DNA from: Galdieria partita
Lineage: Eukaryota > Rhodophyta > Bangiophyceae > Galdieriales > Galdieriaceae
Assembly: GCA_025991245.1 (NCBI GenBank)
Contig: BQMJ01000001.1
Span: forward strand, 124,001-188,000
Direction: 5' to 3'
Length of the DNA: 64,000 nucleotides
Of the stretch, positions 54,391-64,000 are shown piece after piece. Made by a program: the position numbers and the translations under genes. The notes below the pieces were generated by a model. The model worked only from the letters and a program-made list of their open reading frames with translations, ran no database searches and was not told where the DNA came from. Each line of letters starts with the position of its first letter. Position 1 is the stretch's first letter.

Positions 54391-55698
54391 TCAACTTAGG
54401 ACCATCCTTCCATCTTCAAATAATAAGCAAGATAATCCTCCATCATTTTTCCCTGCTAACAACAAATCTCTTTCATTGTCCCAAGACAAACAAGTAAAAT
54501 AAGAGTGCTCTTGTTTTCTTTCTCCAACACGTTCGTAGAATGGTGTGCTAAGAGCTCTACTATCCCAGAGTTTCATCTTATTGTCACGTCCAACTGTGCA
54601 AAAAAGATGATTCTTTAAAGAAGAACAAGCCACTGAAGTAGTAGCCGATGAATGAGCAAACTTCTTTCGAAGGGCAGGTTTCTCTTGACGACTATCGAGA
54701 AGAGTAAATGAACCATCCATATTTCCCGCAACAAAGTAATCCTGGTTTGAACTCGTTGTTAACGAATTGATAGGTCTTCCAACGTTTACGGAAGAAATCA
54801 TACAACACTTGTTAAGATCCCATATCTTTAAAGTACCATCCCATGAACTACTCAACAGAAAACAAATATCTAACGAGATGACGGAAGAGACTCTCTGTGA
54901 ATGACCAAGTAAAGTTTCTTCCGTGTTGAGATTACGAAGCTCCTTCTTCGGTCTACCATCGTAAGTATACAACTCCAACTCGTCTTTTGGAATCTTCAAA
55001 ATGGATCCTTCAAAAGTGCCTAGCAGAACCGAGTCATACGTATCGTCTGAAGTGCGAAGAAATAAAACACTTTCGATAGAGTTCTTCTTGGTACCATTTG
55101 GCTCATTCAAACGAACGGAACTATTCTCACTGTCTTCAAGATTGCCGAAAACCAAATATCCAGCTTGCAAACAGACAATAAGCTTTCGTTGAGAAGGAAG
55201 CCAATCAACTCCAACGACGGTAGACTGTTTCGAGTCTTTGCAAGCAGGCCTCTCCCAAGCAGTCGAAATTTGGCTATCACTCCAATTCCAACACGTTAAA
55301 AACCCGTCTGCATCTCCAGCGACTATCTTTGTGGAATCTGACACATGAAGACAGTATAGGCAAGAAAGCCAACGACTTTGAGTGCGAGACGATACTTCCT
55401 TAGGCTCTGCTTCTGGCTGGAAACACATAACTTCCAAAACGTTTTCTCGTGATTTTCCATATTTGTCACAAAACTTGCCTAGTGTAGTACGCAATAATAT
55501 TCCTTCTATAGCAAAGTCAAGACAGTCCACTGGACATTCCTTTGCTAGTTGACCAATGGCCTTCCTCAAGCTTTTACGACCAAACGTATCAGGAACGAAA
55601 AGCTCCAAGTTATTCAAAGACTCAAAAGTTGCACTGTGTTTGGGCTCAAACACTAGTCTTATACTTCGCAACTCTTCTGTCGTCGGTGCAACTTCCAT
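54391..55698 (-). CDS. Ribosome biogenesis factor WDR12/Ytm1
   Basis: One exon, 435 residues. Residues 8-95 form the ubiquitin-like NLE domain (FVPDTFGRKSLRKAIGQL, VLEVMCFQPEAEPKEV) that Rea1/midasin pulls on. Seven WD blades follow, including VAGDADGFLTCWNW, LLGHSQRVSSVISL, LLSSSWDGTLKIWDL and CTVGRDNKMKLWDSRAL. With Bop1 and Pes1 it matures 60S subunits in the nucleolus. NLE plus WD could also suggest Nle1/Rsa4, but the short N-domain and blade spacing favour Ytm1. Confidence 0.88.
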   Translation of the reverse strand: MEVAPTTEELRSIRLVFEPKHSATFESLNNLELFVPDTFGRKSLRKAIGQLAKECPVDCLDFAIEGILLRTTLGKFCDKYGKSRENVLEVMCFQPEAEPKEVSSRTQSRWLSCLYCLHVSDSTKIVAGDADGFLTCWNWSDSQISTAWERPACKDSKQSTVVGVDWLPSQRKLIVCLQAGYLVFGNLEDSENSSVRLNEPNGTKKNSIESVLFLRTSDDTYDSVLLGTFEGSILKIPKDELELYTYDGRPKKELRNLNTEETLLGHSQRVSSVISLDICFLLSSSWDGTLKIWDLNKCCMISSVNVGRPINSLTTSSNQDYFVAGNMDGSFTLLDSRQEKPALRKKFAHSSATTSVACSSLKNHLFCTVGRDNKMKLWDSRALSTPFYERVGERKQEHSYFTCLSWDNERDLLLAGKNDGGLSCLLFEDGRMVLS

Positions 55699-56689
55699 TC
55701 CACGTCAAGAATGGGATTCAGGATCTCGTCACGGAGTGAAAGAGTTTCCGACCAGCAGAGAAATATCTTTGTAACAATTCTAAAAATGAATAGTATGGAT
55801 ACTACGCCAAACTCACACTGAATTTCTTATCAAAGTTGCAGTATGCCAAACTTTAAAAAACTTTGTGATTAACTTTGATTCTTTTAGTTATCTATGAACC
55901 ATCATGTGATGCTGCTCAAACCACTGCATGGTCTTAATGTATTGTCTGGCATGTATATGTATTTATAGGAGGAGCAAGTTCTCTTTTACCGTAGCTACTT
56001 TGTAAACTAGTTTAAATGGAAATAGGCCCTTCCCATCGGCTTGTATATCCATATTTATAGTGTGACACAGTTAAGTTATTCTTGCAATTGTTTTAAGAGG
56101 TTAGGTTTGATCCCAAGAAATGAAAGAAGAGATCACCATTGCTTCATGAGCTGAATTCGAAATCAAGAACGTTGTTTGTTCTCCCTTGAGTTACTTGTAC
56201 ATAACATTCTTTTTAGAGATCCCGAAATATGAGATTTTTTTAAGACTCTTGGTAAGAATGACTCTTTATAGGCTTCATTCCATTCTCTTATGTCGTCTAA
56301 AAAATTGCAAAAAAGTATAAAAATTTAGAAGCCGGGATTGGATAAGAATTGGGAGAGTGCCACGTATCCGAAAATAACTCCAACGCGATAGAATTATATA
56401 ATACAAAAGCTCTCAGTTTAGGGAAAATATATAATACCTTGTAATTCTTAAAAAGCGAATAAACCCTAAAAACACGAAATACCGCTATGAACATCAAGCA
56501 ATTTGTGTAGAAAGAGAAATGTTAGGTATCTATTTGTTATTATAGACAAATCAAACGATAGGTTCAATGAGAAGAATGGACACGAAGCAATTCAGATGGA
56601 GGAAATCTGATGGAGGGCTCGATGAGTAGACACGAAAGAGGCGCCAATTTCAAGAATAAACTTCTTTCGCTCTGTTACTATTTTAGGAA
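55699..56689. other. 0.99-kb divergent gap with an E2F-like site at 56640-56646
   Basis: No gene is supported on either strand. Short TATA-like words occur (TATTTATAGG near 55961). GGCGCCA lies at 56640-56646, 43 bp before the CAP start codon, with an A instead of T in front of it. The stretch is long for this genome, so an unseen non-coding RNA or extra 5' exon is possible. Confidence 0.4.
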
Positions 56690-57667
56690 ATGGCTTCTGC
56701 AATTGGACGCCTCGAAGAGGTAACTAAGCGAATTGAGTCTGCACTAGAAAGAGCTAAATTGTCTTCCATGGAAGATAATGAGGAAAGTCAGAAGGCTCCT
56801 AAAAGGTCTGCAACGCCTCAAAAAAGCTCCAGCAATGGTGCGCCACCTCCTCCCGGTCCTCCTCCTCCACCGTTAGCAAAGACGAGTTCAGATCAAGAGT
56901 CTGCTGAGTCTTCAACACATTCCGCCTTGTTTGCAGCCATCAACTCAGCAGGAACCGACATTACTAAGAGTTTAAAAAAAGCTGTAAAACCTGAAAAGCA
57001 AGAAGGTGAAACTTCACAACAGCCTAAAGACTTGGCACAAGCGAAAGTCACAAGCAAACCAAAATTTGCCCAGAAGACTTCACAACATTCCGGAGAACCA
57101 AAGCTATATTTAAAGGATGGCAAGACATGGACCATCGAATATCAAAATTCCAACTACAATCTTCAAGTAGAAGTGTCAGACAAGAAACACTCTGTTTATA
57201 TATATCGTTGCCTCGATAGCGTGGTTAAAGTAGTTGGTAAATGCAACTCTATCACTATTGATAGTTGCAATAAGTGTGGAGTGGTGTTCGAAAGCGCTCT
57301 GAGCACTTGTACTTTAGTGAACTGTAATTCGGTTCAACTTCAGGTTGAGAAGCAAGCGCCTAGTGTAGCGATTGACAAGACTGATGGTGCAAACATTTTT
57401 ATCCCTTCTAATATTGTCTCAGAAACACAAGTAAGCTAAGCATGTACTGGGCATTGAAATTGAGGAATTCACATTCCTTAGGTTGTCACGGCGAAATCTT
57501 CATCTATCAATGTTACTGTTACGAATGAAGACGAAGATCCAGTCGAGTTTCCGCTACCTGAGCAGTACGTCGTTCTACTGTGTATGATTTGCAAACTAAC
57601 TTTCAACAGGTTTGTCAACAAATATGTGGGTGGTCGATGGATAACCGAACCAGTCCGACACGAGTGA
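56690..57667 (+). CDS. Short cyclase-associated protein (CAP) without the N-terminal helical domain
   Basis: Exons 56690-57430, 57482-57564 and 57610-57667 give 293 residues. Residues 1-25 (IGRLEEVTKRIESALERAK) are a coiled-coil oligomerisation helix. A proline stretch (APPPPGPPPPPLAK) near 51-64 may bind profilin. The C-terminal CARP beta-helix domain is complete (GKTWTIEYQNSNYNL, KHSVYIYRCLDSVVKVVGK, FVNKYVGGRWITEPVRHE). Full CAPs have a further ~170-residue helical domain between the coil and the prolines; here it is absent. CARP recharges actin monomers with ATP. Some protists carry short CAPs, so this is probably a true form. Confidence 0.9.
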
Positions 57668-57894
57668 AATCTTTCATCCAGTGAAGCTTATGTCGAATTG
57701 AATATTCTGCAATAAAGTTTGTGTATACTCACTGTGTTATTCAGCAATGCTTAGAAAGCTGTCACACTTCTGTAGAAGAACAGTTGCTCTTTCCAAAGTC
57801 TTTTTAACTCTATTTGATCGCTAGCACACCTACAGATTACCGCCCAGACTATACTGCTAACTGAATGCTTCGTTTCACAACAAGACATAGCAGT

Positions 57895-58227
57895 TCAGCT
57901 CTGCTTCTCACTATCCAGCTCTCTGATTATGTTTTGTAACGACTCTCTGATACACGCTAATCGACCTTCCAGAAGCATCAACCTCATCTGACTGGATTGC
58001 GAGTTCCTTTCAACCGCTGTGACAGGCTTCAATTTCTCGATGTGTTGGTGAAAACTCTCCTTCACTTGGCTAAGTTCCAAAAGAATGTTCTCCAGGATAT
58101 TTTCTAGATTTTTCTCTCCTTCATCAGAAATATTGGTTAATCCACGACAAAAATCACCAAATTGTTCTAACAGTTGTAATAACTGGTTTTGCAGTTGTGC
58201 AGAAGACAAGGAATCGGCGACTTCCAT
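57895..58227 (-). CDS. Small coiled-coil protein, unrecognised
   Basis: The ATG at 58227 gives 110 residues, nearly all helical: LQNQLLQLLEQFGDF, NLENILENILLELSQVKESF and LMLLEGRLACIRESLQNII have heptad-like Leu/Ile spacing. No membrane segment, Cys cluster or signal. It could be a subunit of a complex such as Mediator, a kinetochore or a tethering complex, but nothing decides. It lies divergent from the thioredoxin-like gene, 87 bp apart. Confidence 0.6.
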   Translation of the reverse strand: MEVADSLSSAQLQNQLLQLLEQFGDFCRGLTNISDEGEKNLENILENILLELSQVKESFHQHIEKLKPVTAVERNSQSSQMRLMLLEGRLACIRESLQNIIRELDSEKQS

Positions 58228-58314
58228 CCTACATTCAGGCAATCAATGCCAAATTATGGAGAATGGTTTGCATTTCTATTGTGAATAATTAAAAGGAACG
58301 GCTGGTTTATTTAC

Positions 58315-58848
58315 ATGGAAAGTGGAAAGATAAGTTACCAAGTTTTCCCACACTCCGGAAAAGTGAGCACGTTGAAGAAGAATCTTTCAGGGAGACTATT
58401 TCGCTGGGTTCTGACTACCATATTGTTTGTTTGCCTGTTTAGCACTGTCTTTTGGGGATTCAAGAAACTCACAGTTCAGTGGGTTGGAGTCGAAATTTCC
58501 TGGAAAGGAAGTGCTGTCATTCCACTTGCTTCTTCCAATTTTACTTCTTTTATATTTAATATTGACAAAAACGTATTGGTTAACTTTTATGCCCCCTGGT
58601 GTCCTCACTGCCAACAGTTTGTTCCCAACTTTATTGAGCTTTCTAGATTGCTAGAAAACGATACGAATATCGTTCTAGCTGCCATAGATGCCTGGAAGTA
58701 TTCTGAAATAGCAGAAAATTATCAAATAAAAGGCTTTCCAACGATCCTCTTATTTCCCCTCGCGCATAAAGGAACTCCTATTGTGTATACTGGTTGGAGA
58801 AGGAATGTAGAGAGTATTATGGAATTTCTCAATTCACAAAGTTTGTAA
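58315..58848 (+). CDS. Membrane-anchored thioredoxin/PDI-like protein
   Basis: One exon, 177 residues. A membrane helix at about 30-49 (WVLTTILFVCLFSTVFWGF) follows a basic N-terminus, suggesting a type II protein with its thioredoxin fold in the ER or secretory lumen. The active site NFYAPWCPHCQQFVPNF has CPHC; the cis-Pro is in KGFPTILLF. The final part (FLNSQSL) shows no KDEL. It likely makes or exchanges disulfides. Confidence 0.86.
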   Translation: MESGKISYQVFPHSGKVSTLKKNLSGRLFRWVLTTILFVCLFSTVFWGFKKLTVQWVGVEISWKGSAVIPLASSNFTSFIFNIDKNVLVNFYAPWCPHCQQFVPNFIELSRLLENDTNIVLAAIDAWKYSEIAENYQIKGFPTILLFPLAHKGTPIVYTGWRRNVESIMEFLNSQSL

Positions 58849-58971
58849 ACTCTGAATAGTTCTTGAAGCAGTAAAATAAACAGTTGATGAATATTGCAAA
58901 GATTCGACCATTGGAATTGTATCCATGTTGTGAGCGTCTATCAAACTATTAGTCACTCCGTTGCTCAGCAA

Positions 58972-60346
58972 ATGACGACGGATAACCTTTTAACACAAAG
59001 TGCAAGAGTTTCTTTTGAAAAGGAGTTATTGTCAGTAAAAGTTCAGAACAGAAACCCAACCTTTATAGCAACAGCAGAGAGGGATATTAGCGTAAAAGTT
59101 GTTACTCGTCCAGCGTTGAAGTATCCAGAAACTGTAAACTGTTGGCACGCTGTCAAATCGGAGGAACAAACTCTAGGAAGCTTGTGCAAATCTTGTAAAG
59201 CCGTTTGTGCAGTTTCCTCTACTTCTACAGTAAGGGACTGCATTGAAGCTCTTCATCAGTTCAAGCAGGGAACAAGAGCTGACATTCCAGAAGATGGCTG
59301 TCCAAAACAGGTGACAACGGACCGTCTTTTTGTGTTAGACGCTGGAAGAAATGGACAGCTACTGGGTTATATACTTATTGAGGAATTATTGTTTGTGGAG
59401 CTGGAACGAAATGTAACAGTAAGTTATTTACCTACTATATTTAGAATATTATTTTAAGCGAAGAATTCTTTCAAGTTGTTTATGAAGAAGTGTGAAGTGG
59501 TATTTCGAGAAGATACGAGCCTAGAGGTTGCTGCAAGAAGAGTTCGTAATTTTGGTGTTTTTTGTGCACCAGTTGTAGACAATGAAGGAAACTTTCTTGG
59601 GATAGTCAATGCGTTGGATATTATTCGTGAAGTTGAATTCGAAGCTGCAGAAGACTTTATGCGAGTCAATGGATTGAATTCAGTCGATATGGTAAGTTTC
59701 AGTTTTCCTGAGATATTTACAAAGCTGAAAACTTTCAAGTTTCAGTCCTATTTTGAGACTTCCTTGTTTTCACTTATTCGAGGAAGACTCTCTTGGCTTG
59801 TTGCTCTGTTACTTTTTCAAAGCATTTCTTCTATTATTTTAGGCTTTTTTCAAGACCTCATTGAAAGACACGTAGTGATTGCCTTATTCTTGACTATGCT
59901 TATAGGAACAGGAGGCAACGCAGGCAATCAATCTTCAGCTATCGTTATTCGTGGTTTGGCAACTGGAGAAATTGATCGCCGAAATGCGTACTTGTAAGTG
60001 TATTTGTTACTCGTTCTAATATTGAGTAGTATTCAATTCCAAAAGGGTTATTTCAAGAGAATTTCGAATTGCATTTATCATGGCTTCTATTCTGAGCATT
60101 GTTGCATTCGTCAGGGTTTTACTTACCGTGCCTAATAATATCAAAGCTGCTTTAACTGTATCCATTGCTCTTTTTCTGATAGTAATTTCTGCAATTGTTG
60201 CCGGAGCAGTGACCCCTTTGTTATTGGAACAATGTGGTGCTGATCCTGCGTACTGTGCTAGTCCAGCGCTGGCAACTGCTACAGATGTGATAGGAGTCTT
60301 GCTTGTTTGCACTGTAGCAGTAGTGGTTTTGGGATATCCTAGTTAA
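58972..60346 (+). CDS. MgtE/SLC41-type magnesium transporter with CBS domains
   Basis: Exons 58972-59418, 59476-59691, 59746-59993 and 60046-60346 give 403 residues. Residues 60-235 hold a pair of CBS motifs (CAVSSTSTVRDCIEAL; VVFREDTSLEVAARRVRNFG, CAPVVDNEGNFLGIV). The membrane domain has about five helices and the MgtE signature GTGGNAGNQSSAIVIRGLATG. In bacteria the CBS pair senses internal Mg and closes the pore. The N-terminal superhelical domain of bacterial MgtE is not evident. Start set at 58972, the first ATG of the frame. The layout is bacterial-like rather than the duplicated animal SLC41. Confidence 0.9.
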
Positions 60347-60468
60347 GAATTTATATAATTGTAAGACAACTGTATAGCAGAGATAAGAGAATGAAATTCA
60401 TTTTTGTTTCTTGTCTTCAATGAGTGATCCTCCTAAACAGTAAACGAAATAAGGGCCAATTTATTCGT

Positions 60469-61013
60469 TCAGTCCACATCTGCCATTGCAGACACTTCGG
60501 CTTCTGTAAACTTCCCTTTGCCTTTGTCCATAAGTCTATCCCGATTCTTTCGTTCTAACATAGCTTTCCGATCCTTATCCAACTTTAACTTGGAAATAAC
60601 AACGTTTGAAGGATGTATTCCCACTGGAACGGTCATTCCTAAACAATTAGTAAGTAACTAGAAAAACAAAGAAGCTGTTGAATCATCCTACCGTTTGCCT
60701 TTTCCCTTGTTACTCTTTCAACGTGTATTCTATATTTCTTTCGATAACATGTAGTGACTTTTCCTTCTCTTCCCTTAAACGCTCCACGAACTATGATTAC
60801 TTCGTCTTCTTTTCGAATGGGTAACGAACGAACCTAAGAAAGAACAAGTCAGAACCGACCTTGAAGGTCTAACGGGCAACATACGTTATATTTCATACGA
60901 AGTTCCTTGGATAGCGGGGCACTCATAAGTATTCTCCTAACAGAGGAGGGCGCCTGAAAGTATGCCTTTCTCTGTTTCCTTCTTGATGAAGATACAACTT
61001 TAGAATACTTCAT
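60469..61013 (-). CDS. RPL26: 60S ribosomal protein L26 (uL24)
   Basis: Exons 61013-60885, 60833-60692 and 60638-60469 give 146 residues, the normal length. [39 protein letters not shown], the KOW motif ([16 protein letters not shown]) and [19 protein letters not shown] match eukaryotic L26. It sits near the polypeptide exit tunnel. It diverges from the S10 gene with 116 bp between start codons, a shared ribosomal-protein promoter. Confidence 0.97.
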
Positions 61014-61129
61014 GGGTGGAGTGTTACAAGACAGCAACCCAGCCGCTTTACAAGACTAAAATAACAACCTTAAAGGCAATGGCAATTGCTAATCGACGGC
61101 GTCGTTAAGGGATTTTGTTTTTGCAAGAC
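61014..61129. promoter_or_regulatory. Shared promoter of RPL26 and RPS10
   Basis: 116 bp separate two divergent ribosomal protein starts, one for each subunit. Co-regulation is likely. I see a GACGGCGTCG near-palindrome at 61095-61104 but no classic TATA box. Confidence 0.5.
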
Positions 61130-61561
61130 ATGTTGATCCCTAAGAAGAACCGGAACGCAGTTTACTCCTTTATCTTGTCAAATGGAGTAATTGTGGTGAA
61201 GAAGGATACACATGCGAAAAAGCACCTACAGCTTGACGTTCCTAACCTTGAAGTCATGAAGATATGTCAGAGTCTTACTTCCCGTGGATATTTGAAGGAG
61301 CAGTTCAGCTGGGGTTACTTCTACTATATCCTTACTGATAATGGAATTGATTATTTGCGCCGTTATTTGAACCTCCCGGTGGAAATTGTACCAGAAACTC
61401 TAAAGAAACCAACCAGACCTCCAGGAGTTCGCCCTTCGTCGTTTGCACAAGAAGGTCAGGAGAAGAGAGTGGTACCAGGTAGAGGTGACTTCCGACCTGA
61501 ATTCCGTGGAGGCTTTGGTAGAGGAAAAGGAGAATACCGCACTGGAGAAAGTGGTCAGTAG
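61130..61561 (+). CDS. RPS10: 40S ribosomal protein S10 (eS10)
   Basis: One exon, 143 residues. [55 protein letters not shown] and [13 protein letters not shown] form the winged-helix core; the C-terminus is Gly/Arg-rich ([13 protein letters not shown]), as usual. It sits on the 40S head near the mRNA entry. The ATG at 61130 matches the conserved start. Confidence 0.97.
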   Translation: MLIPKKNRNAVYSFILSNGVIVVKKDTHAKKHLQLDVPNLEVMKICQSLTSRGYLKEQFSWGYFYYILTDNGIDYLRRYLNLPVEIVPETLKKPTRPPGVRPSSFAQEGQEKRVVPGRGDFRPEFRGGFGRGKGEYRTGESGQ

Positions 61562-61869
61562 AAAACGATCAAGCAACTATAAAAAATTTCAAGTTTCGAT
61601 CTGCTTCTGGTACTTGTTCTTTGTCTTCAAGTTGAATAGGAAGTTATTTTAAACTATTATAGCACATACATTTTACCCATAGCAAACTCAGTAATTTATT
61701 GTCGAAATACAAACGAAAAGACGTCATATGAATATTTTGCTGATGCAAAAAATCAAAGGAAAATGCACTCTGTTTCTCCGAAGAAAAATATTTTCGTACA
61801 TAAGAAAAACATAGATAGACTCCTGTTGTGCTACACAGAGGAAATAACCTTGTTTTGACGAAGAGGATG
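61562..61869. other. Tail-to-tail gap
   Basis: 308 AT-rich bp between the S10 and GATA stops, presumably two 3' UTRs. No gene or RNA is seen. Confidence 0.4.
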
Positions 61870-62916
61870 TCACAAGGTTAAAACAAAGTCACCTTCATAT
61901 TTTGCCAGTTGAACCACGCTTAAAAGAGATGTCATTTTATCCCAATTTCCAAAGCTTTGATAGTGACGCATGTTCTGCTCCATTTCGAAAAGTTTCGATC
62001 GTCTCGGTGATGTTTGTTTACTATTCATAGACAAAATATTGTTCTCGGTATCCGAATCAAAACTTTTCTTCTGATCTCCTTTCCACAGACAGCTTATTTC
62101 ACTTGATTCTTGCTTTTTCCTTAGTTTTGTAACTGTTACATTATTCACTGATACATGTGAGACGCAGTCATTGCATTCCACTCTACCTCTATCAGTTGCG
62201 GAATTATCCGTGACCTTGCAAGCTTCCAGGGTCATATGTTGCAGTCGATCAATCTTCCTTTTTCGAAGTCTTAATTCCTTGTTCCAATGTTGTGGAGGTC
62301 TAGGCAGCCCTGTGCGCTTCTGATACTTTGCACAAGCATTGCACAAAGGCAATTTCTCCTTGGATAAATACCAGTTTGGAGAATGTGTCTGGTGACAATT
62401 GGAACACTCTTTCGAGGCCTTCAAGTTTTTTCTAAAAGAACCATTTGTACAATCTCCAGCAAATTTATAGCCTTCGAAGAAGTCACTAGAGCCGCGAGAT
62501 AGTGCAATTTCAGCTGGAGTTGTCGCAACTGCATAATGAGAAATATCTGGCACTGCCGTTATTGAATGTTTTCCGTCTTGAATTTCCGTATGTAATACTT
62601 GACTTTTTGAGTTCGAGGAAGGTTTTGATACTGGGGAACATTGTTCAAGTAACCGGGAAACGCTAATAGCTGTTTGGCTTTGACAAACCTCAGTATTCTT
62701 GAATAGTTCGAATTTTGAAGAACTGGTTGAAAGATTTGGAATGTTTAAAGGATTCCTCAGGCAGACTACCAATGGGAACCTTTTCTGCGTCACAGGATTT
62801 GTCGCCGGATTTTGAGTCCAATAAGCAGAAGCAGGAAGGAAGTTCATATCCGCGTTCAAGTTGGCAGTAAGACTGGTTACAGAAGATACGGAAACAAGGT
62901 TATCTTGAGAAGTCAT
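61870..62916 (-). CDS. GATA-type zinc finger transcription factor
   Basis: The frame from the ATG at 62916 gives 348 residues. The only domain is a GATA finger near residues 175-225: CSNCHQTHSPNWYLS, LCNACAKYQKRTGLPRP, with Cys-x2-Cys-x18-Cys-x2-Cys and a basic tail (RLRKRKI). The W-Y-L in place of the usual W-R is slightly unusual. The rest is Ser/Thr/Asn-rich and probably disordered. A splice-acceptor-like TTATAG lies directly upstream of the ATG, so a 5' exon is possible. Confidence 0.85.
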   Translation of the reverse strand: MTSQDNLVSVSSVTSLTANLNADMNFLPASAYWTQNPATNPVTQKRFPLVVCLRNPLNIPNLSTSSSKFELFKNTEVCQSQTAISVSRLLEQCSPVSKPSSNSKSQVLHTEIQDGKHSITAVPDISHYAVATTPAEIALSRGSSDFFEGYKFAGDCTNGSFRKNLKASKECSNCHQTHSPNWYLSKEKLPLCNACAKYQKRTGLPRPPQHWNKELRLRKRKIDRLQHMTLEACKVTDNSATDRGRVECNDCVSHVSVNNVTVTKLRKKQESSEISCLWKGDQKKSFDSDTENNILSMNSKQTSPRRSKLFEMEQNMRHYQSFGNWDKMTSLLSVVQLAKYEGDFVLTL

Positions 62917-64000
62917 TAGCGGCAACCTATAACATAACAGAGAGTCTACCAGGTGTTCTTCTAGTGGACTGGGAGAGTTGTTGAATACGATGTAGGAATG
63001 AGTCTCCTTCAGAAAGATTCAGTGACCAGCCTCCAACGGCTCCCAAGCAACTCGCACCTTGCGAAATAATGTAGTTGCCTCAGTATACTTTCATACTTTG
63101 CTACCAAACAGCTGCGGGTATGAACTTAATTTTGTACAGGGAACATCCCTGAGACGTGAGAAATCCTCATCAACTGCGCACAACGTGGCGTGAGCGTGCC
63201 CATTCCAAATTTTTCTTTAATTTGGATACACAACTGTTGGGCTTCATCTTCAACTGCTCTACGTGGCAATGCACAGAAGGGTGCATCGTTATTTTCGCGC
63301 TCAAATTACTTTCTCCCACCCATCTGTGAACTTTTGACAAGTGAACAAAATTTCAGCTCTCCAGAATCATCTGGCTTCTGCTTTCTACAGAGAATTTCAA
63401 AGATTTTCGCAAGGCACTATCTGTTGTCTCCACCGGATATGCTGAGAGATTGTTTTGGAGAAACTGTTCAAGATTAACCTGGGGAATAGCTAATTGTTAG
63501 TAGAAGTCTCTGTTGACAGGAATATGTTCATTATTCGTACTGCTTTAAAAGCAAAGAATAATACCCCTGTTAACCATGAAAACATCGTTAGAACGGAAGG
63601 TTAGTATTACTCTGTCCAGGCAGTTCATGTATCTAGACTAGTGTCGGTTTGAAACACATGAGCGAATAAAGATACCGTCCTAACTTGTCAAATTTCTTAC
63701 TAGTACAGAATTGTGATGGAGAATATATACCTGTAACAACCATTTTTCAGTGACTCTTCTTTTTAACCCTTTTGAAATGCTTTGAAACAGCTCATTATCT
63801 TCTGTTTAGTAGACTGTCACTTATAGATGATTTTCATTGTTCTTCATTAGGAAGTATATTGAAGCTACAAGAGTCTTCAAAACTTTTCCATTACTGTCAC
63901 TCAATTATGAACACTGCAGGTAATTTACAGCTACAATGGACTCTGCCTAAACCAATCTATCACTTTGAATCTAGCTGCGGAAAAATTCAAAATGCTGAGC
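62917..64000 (+). other. Right edge: unresolved, perhaps start of a multi-exon plus-strand gene
   Basis: I cannot build a complete gene here. Two pieces are suggestive on the plus strand. The frame from an ATG at 63524 (MFIIRTALKAKNNTPV) runs to a GT donor at 63601. A frame from the acceptor at 63850 stays open to the end of the window (SILKLQESSKLFHYC, WTLPKPIYHFESSC). Their phases agree, but the intron between them would be 250 bp, far too long for this genome, so an exon is missing or the pairing is wrong. A 95-codon frame at 63190-63477 starts only at GTG and has no motif. Confidence 0.25.

Noticed and set aside
1-64000. Operon-like bacterial DNA, transposons or virus-like elements
   Set aside because: No transposase, reverse transcriptase, integrase, capsid gene or long terminal or inverted repeat was seen; spliced genes cover the whole window.

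Overview
This window looks like nuclear DNA from a photosynthetic, gene-dense unicellular eukaryote. The best fit is a cyanidiophyte red alga such as Galdieria; that is an inference from style, not a database match. Evidence: about 45 protein genes lie in 64 kb on both strands with gaps usually of 20-300 bp. I rebuilt about 90 introns, all between 35 and 70 bp and mostly 44-60 bp, and every exon set listed keeps frame. The gene set mixes core eukaryotic proteins (eIF2-alpha, proteasome alpha subunit, CSN2, prefoldin, DBR1, MSH5, ribosomal L26 and S10) with proteins expected of a plastid-bearing cell (sigma-70 factor, plastid FBPase with a redox loop, a GUCT-type DEAD-box helicase). I saw no rRNA, no convincing tRNA, no CRISPR array and no transposon or virus-like element.

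Layout. 1-9 kb: end of an unrecognised helical protein, a HAD phosphatase whose start overlaps the EXO1 stop, EXO1, a DEAD-box helicase and a Nup43-like WD protein. 9-20 kb: a short photolyase-like protein, FBPase, a PPR protein, a RING-H2 protein, a DDAH-type hydrolase, PdxT, an old yellow enzyme and a SUMO protease. 20-34 kb: an RBM5/10-like RNA-binding protein, CSN2, prefoldin 3, a CorA Mg transporter, a DCAF11-like WD protein, an OB-fold protein, a plastid sigma factor, GABA transaminase and DBR1. 34-42 kb: two copies of a tiny lysine-rich protein with matching promoters, RsmD, a second RING-H2 protein, a secreted phosphoesterase and eIF2-alpha. 42-56 kb: proteasome alpha-1, a formin, MSH5, a FAS1 protein, a TRMT2A-like tRNA methyltransferase, a secreted aspartic protease and WDR12/Ytm1. 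56-64 kb: a short CAP, a coiled-coil protein, a membrane thioredoxin, MgtE, L26, S10, a GATA factor and an unresolved right edge.

The genes do not form one pathway; this is ordinary housekeeping sequence. Points of interest are structural: overlapping or nearly touching genes, candidate GC-AG introns, a palindromic TGGCGCCA site about 45-57 bp before four start codons, a duplicated small gene with a conserved promoter, a possible ribbon-helix-helix/HAD fusion, and photolyase and CAP proteins that each lack a whole domain.
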